A stretch of 62,699 nt of DNA from Pseudomonadota bacterium. GTDB taxonomy: Bacteria; Pseudomonadota; Gammaproteobacteria; Burkholderiales; Burkholderiaceae_C. Made by a program: the position numbers and the translations under genes. The number at the start of each line of letters is the position of its first letter. Position 1 is the first letter of the stretch. Positions 53,936 through 62,498 of the stretch are shown here, piece after piece. The stretch is taken from NCBI GenBank assembly GCA_021799355.1, contig JAJZAQ010000013.1, positions 1 through 62,699 on the forward strand, read 5' to 3'. The notes beneath the pieces were generated by a model. That model was not told where the DNA came from, did not search any database, and was given only the letters and a program-made list of their open reading frames with translations.

Positions 53936-55165
53936 ATGTTGACTTGGGACGATCCACAACCGAACGCGGCAGTCAGGCCGCAAGCCGCCTGGGCGCCGCG
54001 CCTGCCGCAACAGCCCGCGCCGGTTTTGTCTGCCGATGGGGCGCTGCCGCCGCAAGGTCAAACCGCCGCCGGTTCCATCGCTGATCGCGGCGCCGTTCCC
54101 AGCGCAGACCCCTACAGCCAGCGCGCCATCTCGTCGGCGCGGGTGCGCGCCGAGGACAAGCGCATCATCAACTGCCGTGCCGATGTCAACCAGCTCGTGC
54201 CGTTCAAATACAAATGGGCCTGGGACAAGTATCTGGCGTCGTGCGCGAACCACTGGATGCCGCAGGAAATCAACATGTCGCGCGACATCGCGATGTGGAA
54301 AGACCCCAACGGCCTGACCGACGACGAGCGGCTCATCGTCAAGCGCAACCTCGGCTTTTTCACCACGGCCGACTCGCTGGCGGCGAACAACATCGTGCTC
54401 GGCACCTACCGCCACATCACCAACCCCGAATGCCGGCAGTACCTGCTGCGCCAGGCGTTCGAGGAGGCGATCCACACCCATGCGTACCAGTACATCGTCG
54501 AGAGCATCGGTCTCGACGAGGGCGAGATCTTCAACTCCTATCACGAGATTCCGTCCATTCGCGACAAGGACGAGTTTCTCATTCCGTTCATCGACACCCT
54601 GACCAACCCGGCCTTCCGCACCTCGGCCTTCGGCGGCAGCGAGCGCAATGACCAGGAACTGCTGCGCTCGATCATCGTCTTCGCCTGCCTGATGGAAGGG
54701 CTGTTCTTCTATGTCGGCTTCACGCAGATCCTGTCGATGGGGCGGCAGAACAAAATGACCGGAGCGGCCGAGCAGTACCAGTACATCCTGCGCGACGAGT
54801 CGATGCACACCAACTTCGGCATCGATCTGGTCAACCAGATCAAGCTGGAAAATCCGCACTTGTGGACGCCGGAGTTCAAGCGCGAGATCACTGGCCTGTT
54901 CCATCAGGCCGTCGATCTGGAGTACCGCTACGCCGAAGACACCATGCCGCGCGGCGTGCTCGGGCTGAACGCCTCGATGTTCAAGGGCTACCTGCGCTTC
55001 ATCGCCAACCGGCGGGCCGTGCAGATCGGTCTGGACCCCCTGTTCCCCAACGAGCAAAACCCCTTCCCCTGGATGAGCGAGATGATCGACCTGAAGAAGG
55101 AGCGCAACTTCTTCGAAACCCGCGTCATCGAGTACCAGTCTGGCGGGGCGCTGTCGTGGGAATGA
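53936..55165 (+). CDS. nrdB: Ribonucleoside-diphosphate reductase class Ia, beta subunit
   Basis: A 409-residue diiron subunit that generates the tyrosyl radical for NrdA. Iron ligands and the radical tyrosine are seen in '[18 protein letters not shown]' (E-x2-H-x3-Y) and '[13 protein letters not shown]'; the pattern fits class Ia. The C-terminus '[12 protein letters not shown]' is the peptide that docks on NrdA. GAAAGG lies 8 bases before ATG 53936, so I prefer it to ATG 53930, which is only 2 bases away. The first ~65 residues are a Pro/Ala-rich extension. The 164-base gap after nrdA shows no terminator. Confidence 0.95.
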   Translation: MLTWDDPQPNAAVRPQAAWAPRLPQQPAPVLSADGALPPQGQTAAGSIADRGAVPSADPYSQRAISSARVRAEDKRIINCRADVNQLVPFKYKWAWDKYLASCANHWMPQEINMSRDIAMWKDPNGLTDDERLIVKRNLGFFTTADSLAANNIVLGTYRHITNPECRQYLLRQAFEEAIHTHAYQYIVESIGLDEGEIFNSYHEIPSIRDKDEFLIPFIDTLTNPAFRTSAFGGSERNDQELLRSIIVFACLMEGLFFYVGFTQILSMGRQNKMTGAAEQYQYILRDESMHTNFGIDLVNQIKLENPHLWTPEFKREITGLFHQAVDLEYRYAEDTMPRGVLGLNASMFKGYLRFIANRRAVQIGLDPLFPNEQNPFPWMSEMIDLKKERNFFETRVIEYQSGGALSWE

Positions 55166-55640
55166 ATCCGTGCGGCCGAACCCGAACCGCTGATCGATCG
55201 ATCGTCCCGTTTGTCTTGCGAGTGCCACTCTGAGCGTGACCGCCACCCGATCCGATTCGCTGTGCTGCCGACCGGCTGCTGCGTGCCGGGTGGTGGTGGC
55301 TCCACTTCGATTCGCCGCGTCCCGGTCGTGCTGCTGCATGCCCCGGGGCCGACGGCTCCCCTTGATCCAAAGTTTCTGGCGCGCCTGTTTGCGCTGCATG
55401 TGCGGCGTGTCCGTCAGCACAGTGGCGGTGCGCCTGTTTGCATTCCTTCCTGCAGCGGCGGCGACGCCGGAGGAAGCGAGTCCCCTGCACGGCTCAGCGC
55501 TGAGCCGGTGGCAGGCGGTGCCGGCTGAACGCCGTGCCGATGTCCCGTACTGGAAACCGCCGGGAGGCGGGGCCGTGAGGCGCTCGGCCGCGATTTGGCG
55601 ACCGGCTTCATTTCAAAAGACTTGATCAAGGAGAATCACC
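55166..55640. other. 475-base stretch without a supportable gene between nrdB and the histone-like gene
   Basis: Frames here (for example 55236-55625 forward, Cys/Arg/Ala-rich) have no recognisable content or ribosome site. It holds a 13-base GATC-type repeat (55192-55204), a perfect palindrome at 55490-55507, and must contain the promoter of the histone-like gene, which I could not place. Confidence 0.6.
55490..55507. repeat. Perfect 18-bp palindrome
   Basis: CGGCTCAGCGCTGAGCCG is fully self-complementary (9-bp arms, no loop) and lies 133 bases before the histone-like gene. No T run follows, so it is not a terminator. It could be an operator or a chance hairpin. Confidence 0.6.
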
Positions 55641-56087
55641 ATGGCAACTGCAAAGAAGGCTGCACCGGCGAAAAAAGCCGCGGCTCCGGCGAAAAAAGCC
55701 GCAGCGGCGAAAAAGGCTGCAGCCCCCGTGAAGAAGGCCGCCCCGGCGAAGAAGGCCGTCGCCGCGAAAAAGGCTGCGCCGGCGAAAAAGGCCGCTGCGG
55801 CGAAGAAGGTGGTGGCGGCAAAGAAAGCGGCGCCGGCAAAGAAAGCCGCCGCCCCGGCGAAGAAGGCCGTCGCTGCGAAAAAAACCGTAGCGGCGAAAAA
55901 GGCTGCAGCGCCTGTGAAGAAGGCCGCCCCGGCGAAGAAAGCCGCGGCGCCGGCGAAGAAGGCCGTGGCCGCGAAAAAGGCCGCACCGGCGAAGAAGGCG
56001 GCGTCCGCCGCAGCGAAAAAAGCGCCGGCAGCGCAAACCAAGCTGAATCCGCAGGCGCCCTGGCCGTTCCCGACCAGCAAGCCCTGA
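55641..56087 (+). CDS. Histone H1-like DNA-binding protein
   Basis: A 148-residue, extremely basic protein built almost entirely from Lys and Ala: repeated 'KKAAPAKKA', 'KKAVAAKKA' and 'KKAAAPVKKAAPAKK' units over residues 4-132. The tail 'LNPQAPWPFPTSKP' is shared by betaproteobacterial H1-like proteins such as that of Bordetella. It resembles the C-terminal domain of eukaryotic H1 and probably condenses DNA or modulates expression. AAGGAG precedes the ATG. Repeat number varies between strains in this class of protein. Confidence 0.9.
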   Translation: MATAKKAAPAKKAAAPAKKAAAAKKAAAPVKKAAPAKKAVAAKKAAPAKKAAAAKKVVAAKKAAPAKKAAAPAKKAVAAKKTVAAKKAAAPVKKAAPAKKAAAPAKKAVAAKKAAPAKKAASAAAKKAPAAQTKLNPQAPWPFPTSKP

Positions 56088-56195
56088 GTGCGTGCGCAGG
56101 GCACACCGGTGCAGGGTCACTGCCCGGCGTGCATCTGGCACGGCGCCGGCTGCAGCGTGCCGCGGTGAATGTGGCGGGCTGCAGCGGTCCACCGG

Positions 56196-56220
56196 CCCGG
56201 GCGCAGCGCCCGGGTTTTTT
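56196..56220 (+). terminator. Intrinsic terminator after the histone-like gene
   Basis: CCCGGGCGC (56196-56204) and GCGCCCGGG (56206-56214) form a very stable GC stem followed by six T. It ends 15 bases before the yggU ATG, so yggU needs read-through or a separate start. Confidence 0.85.
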
Positions 56221-56235
56221 GTCGATTTGCCGCAA

Positions 56236-56565
56236 ATGACTGCATCGGTTCCTTACCCGCCCTGGCTGCACGACGACAAGGACGGCTGCCTGCTCGATGT
56301 CAGTGTGGTGCCCAACGCGCGGCAAACCGCGTTCGATGGGGAGCATGGCGGCGCGTTGCGCGTGCGTCTGGGGGCCGTGGCCGTGGACGGCAGGGCCAAT
56401 GCGGCGTTGACCGACTATCTGGCCCAGTGCTGCGGCGTGCCCCGCCGCGCAGTGCAACTCAAAAGCGGCCTCACCGCGCGGCGCAAGCGGGTGCACATCG
56501 ACGCCCCGGCCGATGCGGTATGGTTGCGTCTTTCCGCCTGTTTGCAGGCTTCCAGCGCAGTCTGA
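56236..56565 (+). CDS. yggU: DUF167 / YggU-family protein
   Basis: A 109-residue small alpha/beta protein of unknown function. The DUF167 signature is clear: '[20 protein letters not shown]', '[18 protein letters not shown]', '[17 protein letters not shown]'. I start at ATG 56236, after the terminator; an in-frame start at 56092 would run through the terminator hairpin and is rejected. dcd follows after 2 bases, so the two are co-transcribed. Confidence 0.88.
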   Translation: MTASVPYPPWLHDDKDGCLLDVSVVPNARQTAFDGEHGGALRVRLGAVAVDGRANAALTDYLAQCCGVPRRAVQLKSGLTARRKRVHIDAPADAVWLRLSACLQASSAV

Positions 56566-56567
56566 AC

Positions 56568-57134
56568 ATGAGTATCAAATCCGATCTGTGGATTCGCCGT
56601 ATGGCGCAAAACGCGGCGATGATCGAGCCGTTCGAGCCCAGCCAGGTTCGTGAGGTCGAGGGACGGCGCATCATCAGCTACGGCACGTCGAGCTACGGCT
56701 ACGACATCCGCTGCGCCGACGAATTCAAGATTTTCACCAACATCAACAGCACCATCGTCGATCCGAAAAACTTCGACGAAAAGTCTTTCGTCGATTTTCG
56801 CGGCGATGTGTGCATCATTCCGCCCAACAGCTTCGCGCTGGCGCGCACCGTCGAGTACTTTCGCATTCCGCGCAATGTGCTGACCATCTGCCTGGGCAAG
56901 AGCACCTACGCGCGCTGCGGCATCATCGTCAACGTCACGCCGTTCGAGCCCGAATGGGAAGGCTACGTGACCCTGGAGTTTTCCAACACCACGCCGCTGC
57001 CGGCGAAGATCTACGCGGGCGAAGGCTGCGCGCAGGTGCTGTTTTTCGAAAGCGACGAGGTGTGCGAGGTCAGCTACAAGGACCGCGGCGGCAAATACCA
57101 GGGCCAGCACGGGGTGACGCTGCCGCGCGCCTGA
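56568..57134 (+). CDS. dcd: dCTP deaminase
   Basis: A 188-residue trimeric enzyme converting dCTP to dUTP, the route to dTMP in many proteobacteria. '[20 protein letters not shown]', '[20 protein letters not shown]' and '[20 protein letters not shown]' with the catalytic glutamate are canonical, and the C-terminal '[17 protein letters not shown]' is complete. The length equals the usual bacterial form. Confidence 0.95.
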   Translation: MSIKSDLWIRRMAQNAAMIEPFEPSQVREVEGRRIISYGTSSYGYDIRCADEFKIFTNINSTIVDPKNFDEKSFVDFRGDVCIIPPNSFALARTVEYFRIPRNVLTICLGKSTYARCGIIVNVTPFEPEWEGYVTLEFSNTTPLPAKIYAGEGCAQVLFFESDEVCEVSYKDRGGKYQGQHGVTLPRA

Positions 57135-57159
57135 GGGCTACGGCAGGAGGCCGGCACGG

Positions 57160-58560
57160 TCAGGCGGCGTCGAGCAGGCCGCGCCAGCGCGCCACCTGCG
57201 CGCGCACCTGGTTGGGCGCAGTGCCGCCGAGGTGGTCGCGGGCGGCGAGCGACCCGCGCAGTTGCAGCACGTCCAGAGCGTCGTCACCGATCAGCGGGCA
57301 CAGGCCCTGCAATTCGGCAACCGGCAGGGCCTCCAGCCCGACGCCGCGGTCGACCGCCAGGCGCACCGCGCGCGCGACGACTTCGTGCGCGTCGCGAAAC
57401 GGCAGACCTTTTTTGACCAGATAGTCGGCCAGATCGGTCGCGGTGGCGTAGCCCTGAAGAGCGGCGCGCTGCATCGCCTCGGGCTTGACGCGGATGCCGC
57501 CGACCATGTCGGTGAAAATGCGCAGGGTGTCGAGCACGGTGTCGGCGGTGTCGAACAGCGGCTCCTTGTCTTCCTGGTTGTCTTTGTTGTAGGCCAGCGG
57601 CTGCGCTTTCATCAGCATCAGCAGCCCCATCAGGTGACCTGCGACGCGCCCGGTCTTGCCGCGTGCGAGTTCGGGCACGTCCGGGTTTTTTTTCTGCGGC
57701 ATGATGCTCGAACCGGTGCAGAAGCGGTCGGCCAGGTCGATGAAGCCGAACGCCGGGCTCATCCACAGCACCAGTTCTTCGCTCAAGCGGCTCACATGCA
57801 GCATCACCAGCGTCGCCGCGGCGGTGAATTCGATCGCAAAGTCGCGGTCGCTGACCGCGTCGAGCGAATTCTGGCACACGCCGTCGAACCCCAGCAATTG
57901 CGCCACGCGCAGGCGGTCGATCGGAAACGTCGTGCCGGCCAGCGCGGCGGCACCCAGCGGCAGGCGGTTGACCCGCGCGCGCGCGTCGCGCAGACGCTCG
58001 CCGTCGCGGCCGAACATTTCCACATACGCCAGCAGATGGTGGCCGAAGCTCACCGGCTGCGCTACCTGCAGATGGGTGAACCCGGGCATCACGGTGTCGG
58101 CATGCTGCGCGGCGAGATCGACCAGCGCGCGCTGCAAGGCGCGCAGCTGCGCGGCGATCTGGTCGATGGCATCGCGCAGCCACAGCCGGATGTCGGTGGC
58201 GACCTGGTCGTTGCGGCTGCGCCCGGTGTGCAGCCGCTTGCCGGCATCGCCGACGAGCTGCACCAGCCGCGCTTCGATGTTGAGGTGCACGTCTTCGAGT
58301 TCGAGTTTCCACTCGAAGCGCCCGCTGGCAATGTCTTCGCGGATTTGCGCCATGCCGCGCCCGATCGCGGCCAGATCGTCGCGGCTGATGATGCCCTGCT
58401 CGGCGAGCATGGTCGCATGCGCCAGCGAGCCGTCGATGTCGAACAGTGCCAGTCGCTGGTCGAAGCCGACCGAGGCGGTGTAGCGCTGCACCAGCGCGCT
58501 GACGGGCTCGGAAAAACGGGCGCTCCAGGCGTCCTTCTTGTGGTCGAATTGATCGTGCAT
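57160..58560 (-). CDS. argH: Argininosuccinate lyase
   Basis: A 466-residue enzyme of the fumarase/aspartase superfamily, making arginine and fumarate in the last step of arginine synthesis. The signature '[20 protein letters not shown]' is intact, with '[20 protein letters not shown]' at the N-terminus and '[16 protein letters not shown]' as the second conserved block. It is divergent from the LytS/AlgZ-type kinase gene with ~90 bases between, and convergent with dcd. Confidence 0.96.
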   Translation of the reverse strand: MHDQFDHKKDAWSARFSEPVSALVQRYTASVGFDQRLALFDIDGSLAHATMLAEQGIISRDDLAAIGRGMAQIREDIASGRFEWKLELEDVHLNIEARLVQLVGDAGKRLHTGRSRNDQVATDIRLWLRDAIDQIAAQLRALQRALVDLAAQHADTVMPGFTHLQVAQPVSFGHHLLAYVEMFGRDGERLRDARARVNRLPLGAAALAGTTFPIDRLRVAQLLGFDGVCQNSLDAVSDRDFAIEFTAAATLVMLHVSRLSEELVLWMSPAFGFIDLADRFCTGSSIMPQKKNPDVPELARGKTGRVAGHLMGLLMLMKAQPLAYNKDNQEDKEPLFDTADTVLDTLRIFTDMVGGIRVKPEAMQRAALQGYATATDLADYLVKKGLPFRDAHEVVARAVRLAVDRGVGLEALPVAELQGLCPLIGDDALDVLQLRGSLAARDHLGGTAPNQVRAQVARWRGLLDAA

Positions 58561-58650
58561 GAAACGGCCTTACAGAGGGCGTGAAGGCCCGGGAAAAGAA
58601 AGTGGTGATTTTAGAAGGGGGCGCAGGCGCGGCCTGCGGTGAGACGGACG

Positions 58651-59691
58651 ATGGCAGACTCACCGACGCCAGCTGATACCGCTGTCGTGCGCCTGGACAT
58701 TTGCGGCGCCGGCAGCCTGGTGCGTGCCGTGGTGCTGCTCAACGCGCTGCTGCTGGTGCTGTGGCTGTTGCGTCTGCCGGCGGCCGACGGCCACGTGCCG
58801 ATGTTGTTGCTGCTGTCGTGGGCCGAGCCCGCGGTGCTGCTTTGGCTGGCGGTGATGTGCCTGACGCAGCGGCTGTGGCGGCTGCGCGGCACGGCCGTCG
58901 TGCTCGGCGTGGCCGCGGCGCTGGGTGCGTTGTCGGCGCTGGGGCTGGACCTGATGGTGCAACCGCTGTACGCGGCGCTGGCGCCGCAGCACGCGACCAC
59001 GCCCTGGAAGGCGGCGCTGGTGGCGGCCTTGCTCGCCGTGGTGTTCGTGCACTACCTGCAACTGCGCGCGCGGGCTTTCACGCCGGTGGACATGCAGGCG
59101 CGGCTGAGCGAACTGCAGTCGCGCATCCGTCCGCATTTTCTGTACAACACCCTCAATGCGGCCAGCGCGCTGGTGCGTGAACAGCCCGAGCGTGCCGAGA
59201 CCCTGCTCGACGACCTGGCCGAGCTGTTTCGCGCCAGCGTGGGCAAACCCGGCACGCTGGTGAGTCTGCAGCAGGAAATCGACCTGGCGCGACGCTACCT
59301 CGACATCGAATCGGTGCGCTTTGGCGCGCGCATGCAGGTGCGCTGGGAGATCGACGACAGCCTGCTGCAAATCCGCATTCCCGCGCTGACGCTGCAACCG
59401 CTGGTGGAAAATGCCGTGCGCCATGGCGTGGAGCGCAGCAGCCGGCCGGTGCAGATCGACATCGGAGTGGCGCGGCGTCTGGGGCAGGTCGAAGTCACGG
59501 TGCGCAACGACCTGCCCGCACTCGGCGACACGCCGACGCCGCGGCGCAACGGCACCGGCACCGGCACCGCGCTGCGTAACATCCGGCAACGCCTGCACCT
59601 GATGTACGACATCGCTGCCGAAGTCGATCAGGGCGAGGTGATGGAGAACGGCCGTGCGCGCTGGCGCGCGCGGCTGCGCTTACCGCTATGA
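58651..59691 (+). CDS. algZ: LytS/AlgZ-type sensor histidine kinase
   Basis: A 346-residue membrane kinase of the His_kinase (LytS/YehU) class. About four hydrophobic helices (residues ~18-135) precede the phosphoacceptor in 'LQSRIRPHFLYNTLNAASAL', the N box 'TLQPLVENAVRHGVERSSRP' and a G-rich segment 'GTGTALRNIRQRLHLMYD'. The neighbours argH and a LytTR regulator give the argH-algZ-algR order known from Pseudomonas and many betaproteobacteria. ATG 58651 is preferred over GTG 58639. The stop overlaps the regulator gene. Confidence 0.85.
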   Translation: MADSPTPADTAVVRLDICGAGSLVRAVVLLNALLLVLWLLRLPAADGHVPMLLLLSWAEPAVLLWLAVMCLTQRLWRLRGTAVVLGVAAALGALSALGLDLMVQPLYAALAPQHATTPWKAALVAALLAVVFVHYLQLRARAFTPVDMQARLSELQSRIRPHFLYNTLNAASALVREQPERAETLLDDLAELFRASVGKPGTLVSLQQEIDLARRYLDIESVRFGARMQVRWEIDDSLLQIRIPALTLQPLVENAVRHGVERSSRPVQIDIGVARRLGQVEVTVRNDLPALGDTPTPRRNGTGTGTALRNIRQRLHLMYDIAAEVDQGEVMENGRARWRARLRLPL

Positions 59692-60482
59692 ACGTGCTGT
59701 TGATCGACGACGAACCGTTGGCGCGCGCGCGGCTGCGCCGGCTGTTGGCCGAGCTGCCGGAAACGGCGCAGGCCACGGTGGACGAGGCCGCAGACGCCGC
59801 CGAAGCCTGGACGCTGCTGCGCGCCCAGCGCTTTGACGTCCTGCTGCTCGACATCCAGATGCCCGGGCAGAGCGGCATGGATCTGGCCCGCCGCCTGGCC
59901 GCCGACCCAGGGATGCACCACCCGGCGGTCGTGTTCGTCACCGCGCACGAAGAGCACGCGCTCGATGCCTTTGGCGTGGCCGCCGTGGACTATCTGACCA
60001 AGCCGGTGCGCCGCGACCGGCTGGCGCAGGCGCTGGGGAAGGCGGCGCTGTGGCTGCGGGCGCAAGGCGCTGCCGACCCGCCGCCCAGAGAGGTGCACAC
60101 GGTCTACCTCACGGTGTTCGACCACGGCGCGCTCAAACGCATCGCCCTCAGCGACATCCTCTACTGCCGCGCCGAGGCCAAATACACCAGCCTGCATACC
60201 GCGCAGCGGCAGTATTGGACCGACACGCCGCTGGTCGATCTGGAGCAGGCCTATCCCGATTACTTCATGCGCGTGCACCGCAGCGTGCTGGTGGCGGCAG
60301 CGGCGATTCGCGCGCTCGAACGTCCTGCCGGTTCACCTCCGGTCGACGGCACCGATGCCGACAATGGCGACAACGCCACATGGGCGCTGCACCTGCATGG
60401 CGTCGCCGATCCCCTGCCGGTCAGCCGCCGCCGCGTCGCTGCGGTGCAGGCCTGGCTGCGACAGCATTCAGCGCATCCATAG
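59688..60482 (+). CDS. algR: LytTR-type response regulator (AlgR-like)
   Basis: A 264-residue regulator. The receiver domain has phosphoacceptor D55 in 'VLLLDIQMPGQSGMDL', conserved K in 'VDYLTKPVRRDRLAQAL'. A LytTR DNA-binding domain covers about residues 145-260 ('LSDILYCRAEAKYTSLHTAQ', 'FMRVHRSVLVAAAAIRAL', 'PVSRRRVAAVQAWL') with a ~15-residue Asp/Asn/Gly-rich insert. In Pseudomonas AlgR controls alginate and twitching motility. Its 3' end overlaps uppP, convergent, by 15 bases. hemC, which often follows algR, is absent here. Confidence 0.87.
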   Translation: MNVLLIDDEPLARARLRRLLAELPETAQATVDEAADAAEAWTLLRAQRFDVLLLDIQMPGQSGMDLARRLAADPGMHHPAVVFVTAHEEHALDAFGVAAVDYLTKPVRRDRLAQALGKAALWLRAQGAADPPPREVHTVYLTVFDHGALKRIALSDILYCRAEAKYTSLHTAQRQYWTDTPLVDLEQAYPDYFMRVHRSVLVAAAAIRALERPAGSPPVDGTDADNGDNATWALHLHGVADPLPVSRRRVAAVQAWLRQHSAHP

Positions 60483-61289
60483 CGCCACGGCGCCGAGCGC
60501 CAGGCAGTACACGCCGAACGGACGCAGCGCCTTGAACTCGTGCGCGCTGAACCAGCGCATCAAAAACCACGTGGACAGCCAGGCGAACACCCCGGAGAGC
60601 ACACCGCAGACGGCGATCAGACCGAGCAGTTCGTGCGGCACACCGGCGTGCAGCAGCTTGGGCACTTCGAGCACGCCGGCGGCGGCGATGATGGGCGTGG
60701 CGAGCAAAAAGGAAAACCGTGCCGAATCGGCGTAATTCATCCCCAGCCCCAGGCCGGCGACCAGCGTCGCGCCAGAGCGCGAAAACCCCGGAATCAGCGC
60801 CAACGCCTGCGCCAGACCGATAGCGACGGCCCGCGACCACGGCAGGTCGGGCAGCGCGATCAGGCCGCGGCGGTGCTTGAGAAAATCGCCGCCGAGCAGC
60901 AGCAGGCCGTTGACCATCAGCGCCGCGGCGGCAAAGCCGTAGCCGCCGAACAGCGCCTTGATTTTGTGCGCCAGCAGCAGCCCCAGCAGCCCCGCCGGAA
61001 TGGTGCCGACGACGATCAGCCACAGCAGCCGCGATTGCGGGTTGTCCGCGCGGCCGCGTGCACGCAGCCAGCCGCCGAGCAGTTGCGCCCAGTCGCGCCA
61101 GAAATACAGCACCAGCGCCGTGGCCGTGCCCAGGTGCAGTACGACGATGAACGGCAAAAACCACGCTGCGGTGCGGTCGATCGGCCAGTGCAGCAGCGCG
61201 GGAACGAGGATGCTGTGTCCCAGACTGGAGATGGGAAACAGCTCGGTCACACCCTGCAGCGCGGCCAGGGCCAGAAGGTAGAGGTGCAT
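60468..61289 (-). CDS. uppP: Undecaprenyl-diphosphatase UppP (BacA)
   Basis: A 273-residue polytopic phosphatase that regenerates undecaprenyl phosphate, the carrier used by MraY and MurG in this window; extra copies give bacitracin resistance. Catalytic motifs 'LQGVTELFPISSLGHSILVP' and 'LIPGFSRSGATLVAGL' are intact, with about eight helices. I start at ATG 61289 ('MHLYLLALAALQG'), the conserved N-terminus, and reject a 42-residue basic extension. Confidence 0.95.
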   Translation of the reverse strand: MHLYLLALAALQGVTELFPISSLGHSILVPALLHWPIDRTAAWFLPFIVVLHLGTATALVLYFWRDWAQLLGGWLRARGRADNPQSRLLWLIVVGTIPAGLLGLLLAHKIKALFGGYGFAAAALMVNGLLLLGGDFLKHRRGLIALPDLPWSRAVAIGLAQALALIPGFSRSGATLVAGLGLGMNYADSARFSFLLATPIIAAAGVLEVPKLLHAGVPHELLGLIAVCGVLSGVFAWLSTWFLMRWFSAHEFKALRPFGVYCLALGAVALWMR

Positions 61290-61440
61290 GGTCGTCCTTG
61301 AAATGATGCGGCGCAGATTCTGACAGACTCGGCGCCACAGCCGCCGGCGGCGCAGCGGTGGGACGGTGATTTGACCGCTTGAGGATGTCACGAGCATGTC
61401 ATATGCCGTGCGCACAATTTCCCCGGTTCAGGGGGTGGTG

Positions 61441-62007
61441 ATGGTGGAACTGACCTTATCCGATGTGCTGCGCAAAACCAGTGCGGGGCGGCAGGAACAG
61501 CAGCAGCGCAGCCAGTCCCTGAGCGCGCGGCACCGCCACGTGCTCATTTTGTGCGACGGCCGCCGCCCCTTGCGCGAGCTGCACGCGCTGATCGGCGAGG
61601 AGGTGATGCTGCTGGCGGCCGAGTTGCACGCCGCCGGCCTGGTCGAACCGGTGGCGCTGGCAGTGGCGGCTGCGGCGCCAGCGTCGCCCGCCGTCGTGCC
61701 CACGGCGGTGCCGGCGGCGCAACTGGCCAAGGCGGTGGCGCCGCCGCCCAAGCGTTCGATCGCCCTCACCCGCATGTACATGCTCGACATGGTCGAGCGC
61801 CTGCTCGGCAGCCAGAGCGGGCCGGCGCGGGCCCATTTGCGTGCCGCAGACAGCCCGCAGGCGCTGGTCGCCGCGCTGGGCGAATGCCTGACGCTGATCG
61901 CCGAAGTCGCCGGCCCGACGCAGGAGCAGAAAGTGCGGCAGCAACTCACTGCCATGCTGCCCGAAGACTATTTGCCGGCTTTCAGCGCGAATGCGCTTAC
62001 ATTCTGA
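61441..62007 (+). CDS. Hypothetical protein, two helical segments joined by an Ala/Pro linker
   Basis: A ~188-residue protein I do not recognise. The N-terminal ~70 residues ('ELTLSDVLRKTSAGRQEQQQ', 'SARHRHVLILCDGRRPLREL') resemble small winged-helix-like segments of betaproteobacterial regulators, but this is weak. Residues ~80-107 are Ala/Pro-rich. The C-terminal part is helical ('TRMYMLDMVERLLG', 'ALGECLTLIAEVAGPTQEQK'). ATG 61441 follows AGGGGGTGG; ATG 61396 is a possible upstream start adding 15 residues. No signal peptide or membrane helix. It is divergent from uppP. Confidence 0.65.
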   Translation: MVELTLSDVLRKTSAGRQEQQQRSQSLSARHRHVLILCDGRRPLRELHALIGEEVMLLAAELHAAGLVEPVALAVAAAAPASPAVVPTAVPAAQLAKAVAPPPKRSIALTRMYMLDMVERLLGSQSGPARAHLRAADSPQALVAALGECLTLIAEVAGPTQEQKVRQQLTAMLPEDYLPAFSANALTF

Positions 62008-62062
62008 AGCAAAAGCACGGAATCTGCGTTCTGTCAATTCAGGAACGCATTGAGACTTGACT

Positions 62063-62077
62063 GCGGCAAAATGCCGC
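62063..62077. repeat. Inverted repeat before the cytochrome genes
   Basis: GCGGCA-AAA-TGCCGC, perfect 6-bp arms with a 3-base loop, ends 20 bases before TATAAT (62098-62103). It could be an operator or a short transcript end for the upstream gene; no T run follows. Confidence 0.5.
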
Positions 62078-62097
62078 GACTCGGCGCGGTGCATCCC

Positions 62098-62103
62098 TAT
62101 AAT
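62098..62103 (+). promoter_or_regulatory. -10 box of the cytochrome genes
   Basis: A perfect TATAAT 40 bases before the first cytochrome ATG. The -35 region has no good match at 16-18 bases (GCGACT at 16). Confidence 0.5.
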
Positions 62104-62143
62104 CGGACGCTTGTTCGATGGCTCTCAGACTCTCGCGCCTGCA

Positions 62144-62479
62144 ATGAAAAAAGTCCTCTTTCTCGCTTCCCTGATGCTGGCGGCCTCCGCGCATGCGCAG
62201 GATGTGGTCGGCAACGCTGCAGCCGGTGCCAAACTCGTCGCCACCTGCCAAGGGTGCCACAATATGGGAGGCGGCTACCGCTCGTCCTTTCCCGAAATCT
62301 ACGCCGTGCCGATGATCAACGGCCAAAACGCCCAGTACATCATCGACGCGTTGAAGGAATACAAAAACGGTGGCCGGCGCTTCCCGACCATGCGCGCCAT
62401 CGCCGCGTCGCTGACCGACCAGCAGATGGCCGACATCGCCGCCTACTATGCCGTGCCCAAGGGCCAGCCGATCAAATAA
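62144..62479 (+). CDS. Small periplasmic c-type cytochrome (class I)
   Basis: A 111-residue precursor: signal peptide 'MKKVLFLASLMLAASAHA' then a single-haem class I domain with CxxCH ('ATCQGCHNMGGG') and the axial methionine probably in 'RRFPTMRAIAASLTDQQMAD'. C-terminal helix 'MADIAAYYAVPKG' is typical of cytochrome c4/c553-like carriers. It presumably shuttles electrons between respiratory complexes; the partner is unknown. A second similar gene follows after 19 bases. Start ATG 62144 is set by the signal peptide. Confidence 0.88.
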   Translation: MKKVLFLASLMLAASAHAQDVVGNAAAGAKLVATCQGCHNMGGGYRSSFPEIYAVPMINGQNAQYIIDALKEYKNGGRRFPTMRAIAASLTDQQMADIAAYYAVPKGQPIK

Positions 62480-62498
62480 ACCAGCGGGGAGATCCAGG

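Noticed and set aside
55641-56010. Repetitive DNA as a possible CRISPR or satellite
   Set aside because: The repeats are imperfect, in frame, and encode a Lys/Ala protein; there are no uniform repeats with unique spacers.
56092-56235. Upstream extension of yggU
   Set aside because: It would pass through the strong terminator at 56196-56220, and the DUF167 domain begins after it.
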